Part shown: in pieces, positions 47,721-56,401 of the stretch | Layout of the letters: each line of letters opens with the position of its first letter | Numbering within the stretch: position 1 is the first letter of the stretch | Origin: an uncultured Clostridia bacterium | Lineage (GTDB): Bacteria; Bacillota; Clostridia; RUG12999 | Direction: 5' to 3' | DNA: 64,000 nucleotides | Assembly: GCA_934792465.1 (NCBI GenBank) | Contig: CAKVOK010000007.1 | Coordinates: 1-64,000, forward strand | Program-made: the position numbers and the translations under genes | Notes under the pieces: model-generated | What the model saw: the letters and a program-made list of their open reading frames with translations, nothing else | Database searches by the model: none | Told to the model about the DNA's origin: nothing

Positions 47721-47792
47721 GGCTTTGAGCTCCTCCTTTTTTTTCTCGGCCGAGTGCTTTTCTCACTCTGTTTTTGCTTTATTTTCAAAGGC

Positions 47793-47822
47793 TGTATAAC
47801 AATGCAAAAAAAATTTACGCAA
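47793..47822 (-). promoter_or_regulatory. Possible promoter of the AraC gene at 46950-47720
   Basis: On the minus strand, TTGCGT (47822-47817), an 18-base spacer and TATACA (47798-47793). This lies 73 bases upstream of the start codon. The palindrome CTCGGCCGAG at 47745-47754 in the leader could be an operator. Confidence 0.4.
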
Positions 47823-47934
47823 CAAAGGGCATATCGACCCGAAATCCCGTACAATGGAATTGCAGGCAAAGACATTAGCATACCCACTTTATATTATACA
47901 CAATCTTTACTTAATTTGCAAGAGATAATCAAAA

Positions 47935-48180
47935 AAAGTTACAACAACCGATAAATATGCCGTTATTGATGCGGAAATAGCGGAAAATTCACATACCTGT
48001 CCTTGCTGTTCCGAAAAATCCAGGAATACGATTCTTGTACAAAGGCGCTTGCCAACCGGCAAAACGGTATTCCGAATTTCTTTGATATAGCGTACTCAAA
48101 CGGGTTTTACCGAAGGATATAACAAAAAATCGTATACTTAAAATATCATATTGTTTTGCATTTACAAAAACATAAAAGAA
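47935..48180 (+). pseudogene. Decayed transposase remnant (ISL3-like)
   Basis: Translating the plus strand gives broken pieces in two frames. One has a zinc-finger-like CPCC in ENSHTCPCCSEKS (from about 47978). The other, after a frame change, reads DIAYSNGF then TEGYNKK near 48080-48125. Together they resemble SNGFTEGxNNKIK, the C-terminal signature of ISL3-type transposases. No start codon, no continuous frame and most of the catalytic middle is missing. With the MITE-like repeat nearby, it suggests this gap has received mobile elements in the past. The assignment rests on short motifs only. Confidence 0.35.
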
Positions 48181-48218
48181 AAAGTCACTTAAAGACAAAT
48201 TTATGTCAAATTATGATA

Positions 48219-48247
48219 TGGAAAATGCGTTTGTGCGGTGATATAAT
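48219..48247 (+). promoter_or_regulatory. Possible promoter of the Lpl-type transporter operon
   Basis: A perfect TATAAT at 48242-48247 with a poor -35 (TGGAAA at 48219-48224, 17-base spacer). A weak -35 fits a promoter that needs an activator, such as the divergent AraC protein. It would give a leader of about 330 bases. Confidence 0.45.
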
Positions 48248-48249
48248 AA

Positions 48250-48540
48250 TTACACAAGGTATTCGGAAATTAAACGGTTTTTTTTGTTATATTTTACTAC
48301 AATTTTAATTTTAAAACGGTAAAATGCAACAAAAACGGAGGGTTGACGCAGAGGATACCAAAAAACGTCAATGTAACGGAGAATATAATAACGGCACTGT
48401 TACGGACGCTTGCCGTTATTAAGACAGCCGGAAAGGAGGTAACAATTTTCATATGTTAAGTAAGGCACGGTAAGGAGTTATATTTATTGTAACACGCTTA
48501 ATTCAAAAAATACAAATAGCCGCTGTCGGTGCTTTAATTA
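48250..48540 (+). other. Long untranslated leader with two hairpins and a six-codon open frame
   Basis: The stretch 47721-48579 holds no full gene. Its second half contains TTGACG (48343-48348) pairing with CGTCAA (48366-48371). It also contains a perfect 10-bp stem, AATAACGGCA (48387-48396) with TGCCGTTATT (48411-48420). A strong AAAGGAGG (48432-48439) follows, with an ATG at 48453 that opens only six codons (MLSKAR) before a stop at 48473. This may be an attenuator-like leader peptide, or the original gene start displaced by the repeat element at 48549. I cannot match it to a known riboswitch. Confidence 0.4.
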
Positions 48541-48567
48541 CTGTTTGTGCCGATGCAGGGCGGCGGA
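48519..48567 (+). repeat. Dispersed hairpin element, copy 2
   Basis: The 19-base core GCCGATGCAGGGCGGCGGA (48549-48567) is identical to the inverted copy at 54413-54431 and differs at two positions from copy 1 at 9717-9735. Here it pairs partly with GCCGCTGTCGGTGC at 48519-48532, instead of carrying the separate AATCTC hairpin. It ends just before the GGAG ribosome site of the gene at 48580, as copy 1 does for its gene. Confidence 0.6.
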
Positions 48568-48579
48568 ATGGAGATTACT

Positions 48580-50058
48580 ATGAAAAAATGTATTGGTTTG
48601 TCAGCACTTATACTTGTATTTGCTTTGATGGCAGGAACTTTTTCGGCCTGTAAAAAAGCTGAAAAAGCAGCAAGCGATGAACTTGTTTTTTGTGTTCAGG
48701 GCGAAAGGGGAAGCGACATTGAAAAACGCTTGCAGTTGATAAGCGACGGTGTTAAAGAAAAGACAGGTTATTCGATTAATTTCAGATTTTTATCGGACGA
48801 GGCGTATGATCTGGTAATTTCTTCGGATGATAATTGTGATTTGATTTTTGCGGCCGATTATAAAAACTATTGGCAGAATGCGGCAAGCGGTGCGTTTGCG
48901 GAAATCACGGATGCCGATATGGAAAAGAATGCCCCGTTTATATGGAAAAACAGCTCAAAGGACGCTTTGAATTCAAGCAAGCTTGACGGAAAGCGATACG
49001 GTGTTGTCGGAATGAGCGCAAGATACCCTGACAGATGCTTTGCCGTCAGAGGCGATTTAATGGAGAAGTACGGAATTGAATCTATCGGAAGCATAGAGGA
49101 TATGGAAAAGTTTCTGACTGCGGTTGCTGAAAATGAAAAAGGTATCATTCCGTATGATACGGATAACGGCGGCTATCAGATGCTTTTGATGTTTGGCTAT
49201 GATTGGGGTTGGGCACCGGTCGGCTCGCTTGACTGGGGACAGCATGTGTATTTCAGGCTTGATGATCCCGAACACAAAATATTTATTGCGGCTGAACAGC
49301 CTGAGATGCTGGAAATGACAAAAACCATGAAGCGCTGGAATGAAAAAGGGTTTTTCTCAAAAAGCGTACTTTCCAATACCAAATCTTCGCTTGACTCCTT
49401 CAAGGCAGGCAGAAGTGCAATTGCCGCTATATATACTCCGGAGGAGGCACAGGGCATTTGGAGTGAATTTGAAAATGACGAAAGAAAAGCATGGAATGTG
49501 AAATTTATTCCGAGATACCACAGACAACAGATGAATAACTGGGGTGGATTTATTACTGCAATTTCGGCAAAAAGCAAAAAAAAGGATGCCGCACTTGCTG
49601 CACTTAACGCAATATATTCAAGCGAAAAGCTCATAAGACTCGTTGAGCTTGGCGAGGAAGGCGTGAACTACAAAATTCTTGACAACGGAAAAATGGAAAA
49701 AATTCCGACGACCTCTACAAGCTGGATAAACACAGGAATAAGAAACGGCGCATTTATTCCCGAAACAAATTTGACTTTCCCCGGTGCGGAAGAGCTGGTT
49801 GGGGAACTTGAAAAAATGGGTGAATATAACCCGGCGGTTAATTGTCCCATTTCGGATGAAGCCGTAAGGGAGGTTAAGGTTGCCATGACTGAAGTATATA
49901 ATTCCTATACCAATCCCAGATATTTCGGAATTATAGACGGAACGCCGGAGGCAGCGTTGAAAAAAGAAGTTGATAAACTGAAAAAAGCAGGGATAGAGAG
50001 ATATATTGAAAATATGCAGACGCAGCTTGATGCTTATATGAAAGAACTTGAGGAATAG
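48580..50058 (+). CDS. Sugar-binding lipoprotein of an Lpl/Ytc-type ABC transporter
   Basis: ATG at 48580 begins a lipoprotein signal with the lipobox FSAC (Cys24); an upstream in-frame GTG at 48547 lies inside the repeat element and is unlikely. 492 residues with an extracellular solute-binding fold (SIEDMEKFLTAVAENEKGI, AALNAIYSSEKLI). It matches the long LplA/YtcQ-type proteins that work with LplB/LplC-like permeases, encoded next. In Bacillus such systems import pectin-derived (rhamnogalacturonan) oligosaccharides; the cargo here is not proven. GGAG is 7 bases from the start. Confidence 0.9.
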   Translation: MKKCIGLSALILVFALMAGTFSACKKAEKAASDELVFCVQGERGSDIEKRLQLISDGVKEKTGYSINFRFLSDEAYDLVISSDDNCDLIFAADYKNYWQNAASGAFAEITDADMEKNAPFIWKNSSKDALNSSKLDGKRYGVVGMSARYPDRCFAVRGDLMEKYGIESIGSIEDMEKFLTAVAENEKGIIPYDTDNGGYQMLLMFGYDWGWAPVGSLDWGQHVYFRLDDPEHKIFIAAEQPEMLEMTKTMKRWNEKGFFSKSVLSNTKSSLDSFKAGRSAIAAIYTPEEAQGIWSEFENDERKAWNVKFIPRYHRQQMNNWGGFITAISAKSKKKDAALAALNAIYSSEKLIRLVELGEEGVNYKILDNGKMEKIPTTSTSWINTGIRNGAFIPETNLTFPGAEELVGELEKMGEYNPAVNCPISDEAVREVKVAMTEVYNSYTNPRYFGIIDGTPEAALKKEVDKLKKAGIERYIENMQTQLDAYMKELEE

Positions 50059-50083
50059 GGCGAAAATCGTGGAGGTGAGATGA

Positions 50084-51040
50084 GTGGCGAAAATGGAATC
50101 GTCTTTGGCAAAAAGGCAAAGCAGAGTATCTTCGTGGGTAAAGGAGCTTAGAAAAAATAAAGTTTTATTTTTGATGCTTTTGCCTTCGGTAGTTTTAACA
50201 ATAGTGTTTTGTTATGTACCGATGGGCGGGCTTGTGCTTGCTTTTAAATCATACAATTACAATTTAGGCGTATTAAAAAGTCCGTGGGTCGGATTTAATA
50301 ATTTTAAGTTTTTCGTTCAATCGGGAAAGCTTTTGAGCCTTACAAGAAATACTGTTTTATATAATGCCACTTTTATAATAACGGGATTGTTCTTTAAAAT
50401 GTTTTTTGCAATTATTATTTCGGAAATGATAACAAACCGTTATAAAAAATTCCTGCAAAGTCTTATGATACTTCCGAATTTTCTTTCATGGGTAATTGTA
50501 GGCGGAATGGCATACAGCCTTTTGAACTATGAATTCGGCAGCATCAATAATCTGCTTGAAAGCATGGGACTTGCGAGATGGGACGTGTATAACAGCAATA
50601 CAGCCTGGATGTTTATTTTTCCGATTGTTAATATATGGAAGGGCACCGGCTACGGAATGATATTCTATCTTGCGGCAATAGCGGGAATATCACCGGAATT
50701 TTACGAGGCTGCTTATATCGACGGCTGCGGATTAATAAAAAAGATACGTTATATAATACTTCCTATGATATTTCCTACAATGTGCATCCTTCTTTTGCTG
50801 GAGCTCGGCGGAATATTAAAGGGAAATATGGATATGTTTTATCAGCTTGTAGGCAATAACAGCAATCTGTATGCAACAACGGATGTGATTGATACATATG
50901 TATTCAGATCTCTTACCAAGCTTAAGGATTACAGCGTTACAACCGCTGCGGGTTTGTACCAGCAGGTTGTGGGATGCGCTCTTGTACTTTTTGTAAACTT
51001 CATTGTAAAAAGAATTGATCCTGACAGTGCAATATTTTAG
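50084..51040 (+). CDS. ABC transporter permease, LplB type
   Basis: GTG start at 50084, 8 bases after GGAGG. 318 residues with six predicted membrane segments and a permease EAA loop (EAAYIDGCGLIKKIRYIILP, near residue 206). The N-terminal LPSVVLTIVFCYVPMGGLVL and the end RSLTKLKDYSVTTAAGLYQQ are typical of LplB/YteP-like proteins. It works with the next gene and the lipoprotein upstream. No ATPase is in the operon. Confidence 0.93.
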   Translation: MAKMESSLAKRQSRVSSWVKELRKNKVLFLMLLPSVVLTIVFCYVPMGGLVLAFKSYNYNLGVLKSPWVGFNNFKFFVQSGKLLSLTRNTVLYNATFIITGLFFKMFFAIIISEMITNRYKKFLQSLMILPNFLSWVIVGGMAYSLLNYEFGSINNLLESMGLARWDVYNSNTAWMFIFPIVNIWKGTGYGMIFYLAAIAGISPEFYEAAYIDGCGLIKKIRYIILPMIFPTMCILLLLELGGILKGNMDMFYQLVGNNSNLYATTDVIDTYVFRSLTKLKDYSVTTAAGLYQQVVGCALVLFVNFIVKRIDPDSAIF

Positions 51041-51068
51041 AACATAGATTTAATTGGGAGGAAATACA

Positions 51069-51944
51069 ATGAAAAAAACATCGGAAGAAATTGTCTTTAA
51101 TATATTTTCTTTGACTGTAGCGACCTTGTTTGCACTTTTGTGTGTTTTGCCGATATTGCTTACGGTGGCAGGGTCTTTTACAGCCGAAAAAGAACTTTTG
51201 AAAGGCTTGAGTCTTATCCCGCAGCAATTATCTTTGGAGGCTTATAAAATGATATTGCGCAATCCTTCATCAATATTGAGGGCATACGGCGTTACTATCA
51301 TGCTGACAGTGCTCGGAACTGCGGCAAACCTGGTAATCTCAAGTATGACTGCGTATGTTCTGTACAGAAAGGATTTTAAGGCAAGAGGATTTTTCTCTTT
51401 CTTCTTTTTCTTTACAACACTGTTTAGCGGAGGATTGGTGCCAAGATACCTTTTGTTCTGTCAGCTTGGACTTAGAAATACATTTATGGCACTTCTTTTG
51501 GACGGAGTTCTCTCCGTATTTAATATGATTACCATAAGATCGTATTTTACCGCCAATATACCGATTTCGTTAGTGGAGGCGGCAAAAATTGACGGAGTGG
51601 GTGATTTCCGTATTTACGTAAAAATAGTATTGCCTGCGTCCGGAGCCATTTTGGCGGCGACGGGACTGATTACGGCGATCGGATATTGGAACAATTGGAG
51701 TACTGCGGCAATTTACATAGATAATCCGGATCTCTACCCGTTGCAGTATTTTTTATACAGGGTGTTCCAGACCGCACAGATGAAAACCACCCTTTCAGAG
51801 GTTGGAATATCTACGGGAAATGTTCCTCAGGAGTCATACAAGCTTGCTATGGCGGTGCTCACTATGGGGCCGGTAATATTGTTCTATCCGTTTGTACAGA
51901 AATATTTTGTTTCCGGTATCATGGTGGGAGCGGTTAAAGGATAA
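51069..51944 (+). CDS. ABC transporter permease, LplC/YtcP type
   Basis: ATG at 51069, 7 bases after GGGAGG; an in-frame TTG at 51054 is unlikely. 291 residues, six membrane segments, EAA loop EAAKIDGVGDFRIYVKIVLP (about residue 170), and the family ending SGIMVGAVKG. It completes the Lpl-type importer. The next gene begins about 200 bases later. Confidence 0.93.
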   Translation: MKKTSEEIVFNIFSLTVATLFALLCVLPILLTVAGSFTAEKELLKGLSLIPQQLSLEAYKMILRNPSSILRAYGVTIMLTVLGTAANLVISSMTAYVLYRKDFKARGFFSFFFFFTTLFSGGLVPRYLLFCQLGLRNTFMALLLDGVLSVFNMITIRSYFTANIPISLVEAAKIDGVGDFRIYVKIVLPASGAILAATGLITAIGYWNNWSTAAIYIDNPDLYPLQYFLYRVFQTAQMKTTLSEVGISTGNVPQESYKLAMAVLTMGPVILFYPFVQKYFVSGIMVGAVKG

Positions 51945-52146
51945 TGCGCACACGGAAAGTGCGGATAAATCAGCGGCGGTATCCGGCCGATTGACAAACT
52001 GAAAAGAGAATGCGGCCGAAGCCTCCCGGAAAACTATCGGGCGGAGGTGATAAAAACCAATCTGCGGCATCTAAACAATTATATCACAGTTCTTGGAGAG
52101 GAACTCTAAAAACTACTATATTTATTATACGAGGAGTGTTAAAAAA
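51945..52146 (+). other. Intergenic region with hairpins and a 41-codon open stretch without a start
   Basis: From about 51970 to 52108 one plus-strand frame stays open for about 45 codons and ends in TAA; the part from RPIDKLKRECGRSLPENYRA to LNNYITVLGEEL looks protein-like, with balanced charged residues. It has no ATG, GTG or TTG in a good place, so it may be a gene fragment. Inverted repeats CGGCCG...CGGCCG and CCTCCCG...CGGGCGGAGG lie in the same stretch. The leader before 52147 has GAGGAG at 52131. Confidence 0.3.
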
Positions 52147-54342
52147 ATGAAAAAAATGTTTAAATCAATGCTTGCGGCTGTGCTTGCGTTCGGAATGTTG
52201 CTGCCTGTTAATATTGCAGTTTATGCAAGCGAAAATGAGGTCGTATGCTCGCACGTGGAAATTTCTGTTTCTGACGGCTCTGTTATGGCAAGCTCGTTTG
52301 TGAGAGATTATGATTCTTCGTCACAAAACTCCGTACACCTTATATGCGCCGCATATGATCGGAACGGCAAGCTTGTTTCATCTGCGAATGATTATGGTAT
52401 GAATAAAATCCTGGCAGCTAAGCTTGAAGGCATGGCAGATGCTCCGGAGGGCGGATATATTCGTGCCTATGTTTGGGATTATAAGACCAATAAACCGATA
52501 TCGAATATCGCTTATTACAAAAACACTTTAGATAATCTCGGAATTACGGTTATGCTTGACGGTGTAAAGTTTAATGATTTTGATATTAACAAAACAGAAT
52601 ATAATTATAAGCTTACTGCTGTAACCGCCGATGGGGAAAGCAAGGTGAATTTCCCTGTTATAACGGCAGCTTCCGATAAAGATAATACATTTACATATTC
52701 GGTTCGGAATGATTATGACAAAAAAATCAGTTATCTCAAAATCATGGCCGGCAAGAGGGGAAAAGAAAAAATAAATGCAACACCCATGTCAAACATAGAT
52801 GTGTTTGGATACGACAATGCAATTGAGAAGGTTTATACATTTAATTGGGAAAATCCCGATTACCAGATTGACAGAACATCAAACCTGTCGGAGCTTGACT
52901 TTGAAGCTAAAAAGATAAACAACCAAAACTATTTGTATTATGAAGCCAAGCCTGCACTGAACTATTATGCAGATATAGACTATAATGTGCCGGAGGGTGA
53001 AGTAACGGAAGTTAAGTTTAACCTGAACTTTTCAAGGACAACCGGCTTTACGTGGATTGCCATAAAACCTTTAAATGAAAATACGGATCCCGATACATTG
53101 GTAGCGGACAAGAACGGAAATCCGCTGAATTTTGCGTCCAGCTGGAAATCAAATCCGGGTCCTTCGGCAGGACTGGATGAACAGGGAAGAATTATTGAAC
53201 CGAAAGTAAGCAATGCAGGAGCAGTTGTTTTTTCGGGAGGCAAGACAGGTGATGGATTTATTGCAAACAAGGCTATGGGGATAGGCAACAATTCGACCGG
53301 AGCAATTGCCGTATATAATTTGTATGATACGTATCCCGGACAGCAGTTAACAACAACTTATATCCCGAAGGATTTTGAAAATTCATTATACATTCCGTCA
53401 TTTGACGATGCAAATACCGTAAAAGATGTAACTTATACGTTAAAGCTTACAGGCCCCGCAAAGATTGCGGTATGGGAAAACGGTGGTTTTACGCTGACTG
53501 ATGTAACAAATAATACTGCACGCGATGCACAGGCGCTTGCTTTGGACAAAGCCGTAGTAAACTCATGGCGAGGCAATGATACCCACGGTGCGAGAGCACT
53601 CTCTGCTTTTACAATTGCATATCTTTTGGAAACGGGTAAAATTGCTGATGATGAATGGTTTGTCGGAGCTGATGGCGGTAATCATCTTAAGTGGCCGGCA
53701 TATGCGAGATTAAAAAATTCCCTTATTAGTGTTTTGAAATCAGACCTTGATTCAAGCTATTGGGCAGCGAAGCATCCTAACGCAACCGTTGAGGAATGCA
53801 GAGCGGCATGGGCCGATACAAGTCTGACATATGTGGATAATTCAACGGTGATTACGGATTATAAATATTTGCTTGCCGGTAATTCAAGCTATGATTACGG
53901 AGATGCTCCTTCAGTAAAAAAGAATTTTGATACATTTGCAGATGATATTACAGCAATTATATCAAACAGAAATCCTCATAACCAGAACGGCTACGGCAGT
54001 GTTTTGTCATACAATAATGTTATTGATATAGAAGGTGAGGACTATATTAACTGCCAGTGGTTTAAAGCGACGCTTCCCGTAAACACAAACATACACAGCT
54101 TTGTTGCAAACCGTGATTGCGAAGTGCTTGTTATAGGCGGTGATCCGATTTGTCCTACGGGATTTACGATGATTGACACAAATAATATGCCTCTTATCGA
54201 AATGTGGGAAGACCCGATACAGGGAATGAAATACCTTGCGGTTAAAGCAGTCAAAAAAGGAGAAACGGTGACGATAGATACGGGAAACAGTGAAAAAACA
54301 CTATACTCGGGACTTGTTGTTTTTGCAAGACCCGTAAGATGA
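52147..54342 (+). CDS. Large secreted protein of unknown function (paralogue of the gene at 54598)
   Basis: The ATG at 52147 starts a signal peptide (MKKMFKSMLAAVLAFGMLLPVNIAVYA) and follows GAGGAG; an in-frame ATG at 52093 adds a non-signal stretch and is rejected. 731 residues. The shared small beta module comes first (about 30-125: LICAAYDRNGKLVSSAND, YIRAYVWDYKTNK). Then a cadherin/Ig-like stretch (about 130-225) and a beta-rich region (230-460, with FTWIAIKPLNENTDPD and LKLTGPAKIAVWENG). The helical part 480-640 and a final beta domain (650-731) are unassigned. No known catalytic motif. The layout follows that of the next gene. Probably a secreted glycan-binding protein, or an enzyme of a family not recognisable by eye. 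Confidence 0.78.
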   Translation: MKKMFKSMLAAVLAFGMLLPVNIAVYASENEVVCSHVEISVSDGSVMASSFVRDYDSSSQNSVHLICAAYDRNGKLVSSANDYGMNKILAAKLEGMADAPEGGYIRAYVWDYKTNKPISNIAYYKNTLDNLGITVMLDGVKFNDFDINKTEYNYKLTAVTADGESKVNFPVITAASDKDNTFTYSVRNDYDKKISYLKIMAGKRGKEKINATPMSNIDVFGYDNAIEKVYTFNWENPDYQIDRTSNLSELDFEAKKINNQNYLYYEAKPALNYYADIDYNVPEGEVTEVKFNLNFSRTTGFTWIAIKPLNENTDPDTLVADKNGNPLNFASSWKSNPGPSAGLDEQGRIIEPKVSNAGAVVFSGGKTGDGFIANKAMGIGNNSTGAIAVYNLYDTYPGQQLTTTYIPKDFENSLYIPSFDDANTVKDVTYTLKLTGPAKIAVWENGGFTLTDVTNNTARDAQALALDKAVVNSWRGNDTHGARALSAFTIAYLLETGKIADDEWFVGADGGNHLKWPAYARLKNSLISVLKSDLDSSYWAAKHPNATVEECRAAWADTSLTYVDNSTVITDYKYLLAGNSSYDYGDAPSVKKNFDTFADDITAIISNRNPHNQNGYGSVLSYNNVIDIEGEDYINCQWFKATLPVNTNIHSFVANRDCEVLVIGGDPICPTGFTMIDTNNMPLIEMWEDPIQGMKYLAVKAVKKGETVTIDTGNSEKTLYSGLVVFARPVR

Positions 54343-54371
54343 TTTTTAATCGTTTTAAAGATGTTATGCAT

Positions 54372-54403
54372 AATATGGGAAGAAACTGCTTTCTTCCCAT
54401 ATT
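54372..54403 (+). terminator. Terminator-like hairpin after the 731-aa gene
   Basis: AATATGGGAAG (54372-54382) pairs perfectly with CTTCCCATATT (54393-54403) around a 10-base loop. No long T-run follows. It separates the transporter operon from the inverted repeat copy. Confidence 0.6.
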
Positions 54404-54412
54404 ACTATCCAT

Positions 54413-54487
54413 TCCGCCGCCCTGCATCGGCACAAAATAATAAATATAATGTAAAATCTCCTATGCAGGGCAAGGAATAAGGAGATT
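54413..54487 (-). repeat. Dispersed hairpin element, copy 3 (inverted)
   Basis: On the minus strand this reads: hairpin AATCTCCT (54487-54480) with AGGAGATT (54462-54455), then GCCGATGCAGGGCGGCGGA (54431-54413). The core is identical to copy 2, and the hairpin matches copy 1. Here it points away from the next gene and supplies no ribosome site, which shows it is a mobile or dispersed repeat and not just a gene leader. Confidence 0.65.
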
Positions 54488-54545
54488 AATACTGCACATC
54501 GCCGTGTCGGGCGGCAGCGATGACTGTTCGGCGGTGCTGTTTGAA

Positions 54546-54574
54546 TTGATTAACGTGATTTTTTGCGTTATAGC
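54546..54574 (+). promoter_or_regulatory. Possible promoter of the gene at 54598
   Basis: TTGATT (54546-54551), a 17-base spacer and TATAGC (54569-54574). Both boxes are imperfect and the start codon is only 23 bases on, so this is a candidate only. Confidence 0.32.
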
Positions 54575-54597
54575 TTTTGAAAGGACGGTAGATAAAA

Positions 54598-56376
54598 TTG
54601 AAAAAATGCTTAACGGGGATATTGACGGCGTTTGCGGTTATCGTAAACAGTATTTGTTTCTCTGCATATGCATCGGAATGTTCGAATATATCTTATTCGT
54701 ATGTTAATAAGTCGGATTATGGATTTAATTCATCTTTTGACGGATTGGCAGATATTGACGGAACACTTCTTGAAGCACAGGTAACGGTTGGTTATGATAA
54801 GCCGCTGAAATTCGTGTCGCTTTTATATGAAAACGACAAGCTTGTCGCCGCAAGCGTAAACAGTGATATAACAGACAGCCCTGACGGTAAAAAGATATAT
54901 AAAACAAGAATAGATCCGGATAAAGCGGAAAATTTTGCCGCCTGCACGGTTAACACATTTTTGTGGGAAAGCTTTGACAGTATGAAAGCAATCTGCAATT
55001 CTGTCATTTATCCGTCAGATTCGGCGATGAGCCTTGTAGATATTAAAGTTGAAACAGATGCCTCGGATGAGAAAATCGTTATCAACCCGGATGAAGAAAA
55101 CAAAGCGGTTTACAACGAGATGACCGGCGAATATGACATTGTTGTCCCGATTCCGCTTAATACTACGGTTCCGCCTGTCGTAACGGCTTCGGCAATGGAT
55201 AACGGAACAAAGGTTGAATTTGATAACCCGCACAGCGGAGATGCATTTCCCGGAAGTGCGGCAATAACGCTTTCCGGTATTGACGGAAAGGATAAAAAGA
55301 CCTATCGTTTAAAATACAATATAGGCGATGTATTCGGAGAAAATGATATAATGCCTGCAACAAGCGCAGCTGATATGACAGACGGTGTATCATTTGTAAC
55401 TTATAACGAATATAAATATATGACGAACAGATATGAAAAAACTTATGACAGTAGCATTTTTGAGCTTGATTCCGAAGGTGATTACATACCGCAGGAGGTT
55501 AGCTTTAATATAAATTGGACAGATTGTACAACAATAGCGATTGTTATTCCGGAGGACGAAAATTCTTCCGAGGATGTTATCGGCGGAGTTTCAAAATGGG
55601 TAGACGACAGAGGCGTTATAAGCGATTATGACTATAGCAAGAGCAACGGTATGAAGTATATGGAAGGTGCTGTGTCGGCATACGGTCAAAGGTCGGCAAA
55701 CACACCGGTATCGTCCGGCAGTGAGAAAGTCGCTGTATTTAAGGCAACACAAAACTCGGATGAAGGCTATAGAACGGGAAGCCGCGGATGCACGGATCGC
55801 TGGCCGGCATACGATAGCTCAAATCCCGATATTCACGGCTGTGTTACGGTTGATAATTTGGAAGAAGACCTGCTCGGATGGAATTATTTTACGACTTCTG
55901 TTTATACGGCAGGAGTGAAGGAAACCAAGCTAACGCTCAACCGCCCCGCAACAATTGTTGTTTTGAGTAATGCCGCTCAGCCTGCCGGTTTTGAGCTCAA
56001 AGGAGAATCAAAGGCAGTGGAAACAATACAAAATGGAATTTCTCCTATTACTCAGGCATTTCTGATAAAAAAATTCGGGGCTGATTCAAGTGACTTTTTC
56101 AGTAAAAGGGGTAAAAGCAACGTTGTCGGCGTAAGACGCGACTACCTTTTAAGAGAACTTGTGAAATATCAGCGGGACGTGCTGAATGTTACCGGAAATA
56201 ATGCATACAGGGGATATAATTTCAGATTTACGGATGACTACCTGAATAGATTTGGTTACGACAAAACAGATTCGAATTACAGCCTGTACCGGATAGGAGC
56301 AAGGGATAAAAACGGCAGTCTGTCAATTGACGCTCTTACAAAAAAATGGGCGGAAAATGTTATTACACATTATTAA
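54598..56376 (+). CDS. Large secreted protein of unknown function (paralogue of the gene at 52147)
   Basis: TTG start at 54598, following AAAGGA about 12 bases upstream and opening a signal peptide (MKKCLTGILTAFAVIVNSIC). 592 residues. Order as in the paralogue: small beta module (about 40-140: SLLYENDKLVAASVNSDI, NTFLWESFDSMKAIC), Ig-like stretch (145-235: PLNTTVPPVVTASAMDNG), beta region with TTIAIVIPEDENSSED, a strand like TLNRPATIVVLSNA, and a helical tail (480-592). It lacks the C-terminal beta domain of the paralogue. No catalytic motif is recognisable. The next gene, 25 bases on, starts the third SLH pair, so it may be a client of that surface module. Confidence 0.78.
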   Translation: MKKCLTGILTAFAVIVNSICFSAYASECSNISYSYVNKSDYGFNSSFDGLADIDGTLLEAQVTVGYDKPLKFVSLLYENDKLVAASVNSDITDSPDGKKIYKTRIDPDKAENFAACTVNTFLWESFDSMKAICNSVIYPSDSAMSLVDIKVETDASDEKIVINPDEENKAVYNEMTGEYDIVVPIPLNTTVPPVVTASAMDNGTKVEFDNPHSGDAFPGSAAITLSGIDGKDKKTYRLKYNIGDVFGENDIMPATSAADMTDGVSFVTYNEYKYMTNRYEKTYDSSIFELDSEGDYIPQEVSFNINWTDCTTIAIVIPEDENSSEDVIGGVSKWVDDRGVISDYDYSKSNGMKYMEGAVSAYGQRSANTPVSSGSEKVAVFKATQNSDEGYRTGSRGCTDRWPAYDSSNPDIHGCVTVDNLEEDLLGWNYFTTSVYTAGVKETKLTLNRPATIVVLSNAAQPAGFELKGESKAVETIQNGISPITQAFLIKKFGADSSDFFSKRGKSNVVGVRRDYLLRELVKYQRDVLNVTGNNAYRGYNFRFTDDYLNRFGYDKTDSNYSLYRIGARDKNGSLSIDALTKKWAENVITHY

Positions 56377-56401
56377 AGGTTGGGAAGGGAGATAAAAAGC
56401 T

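Noticed and set aside
48453..48473. Six-codon frame considered as a real small gene
   Set aside because: Too short to support as a gene despite a good ribosome site; kept only as a possible leader peptide.
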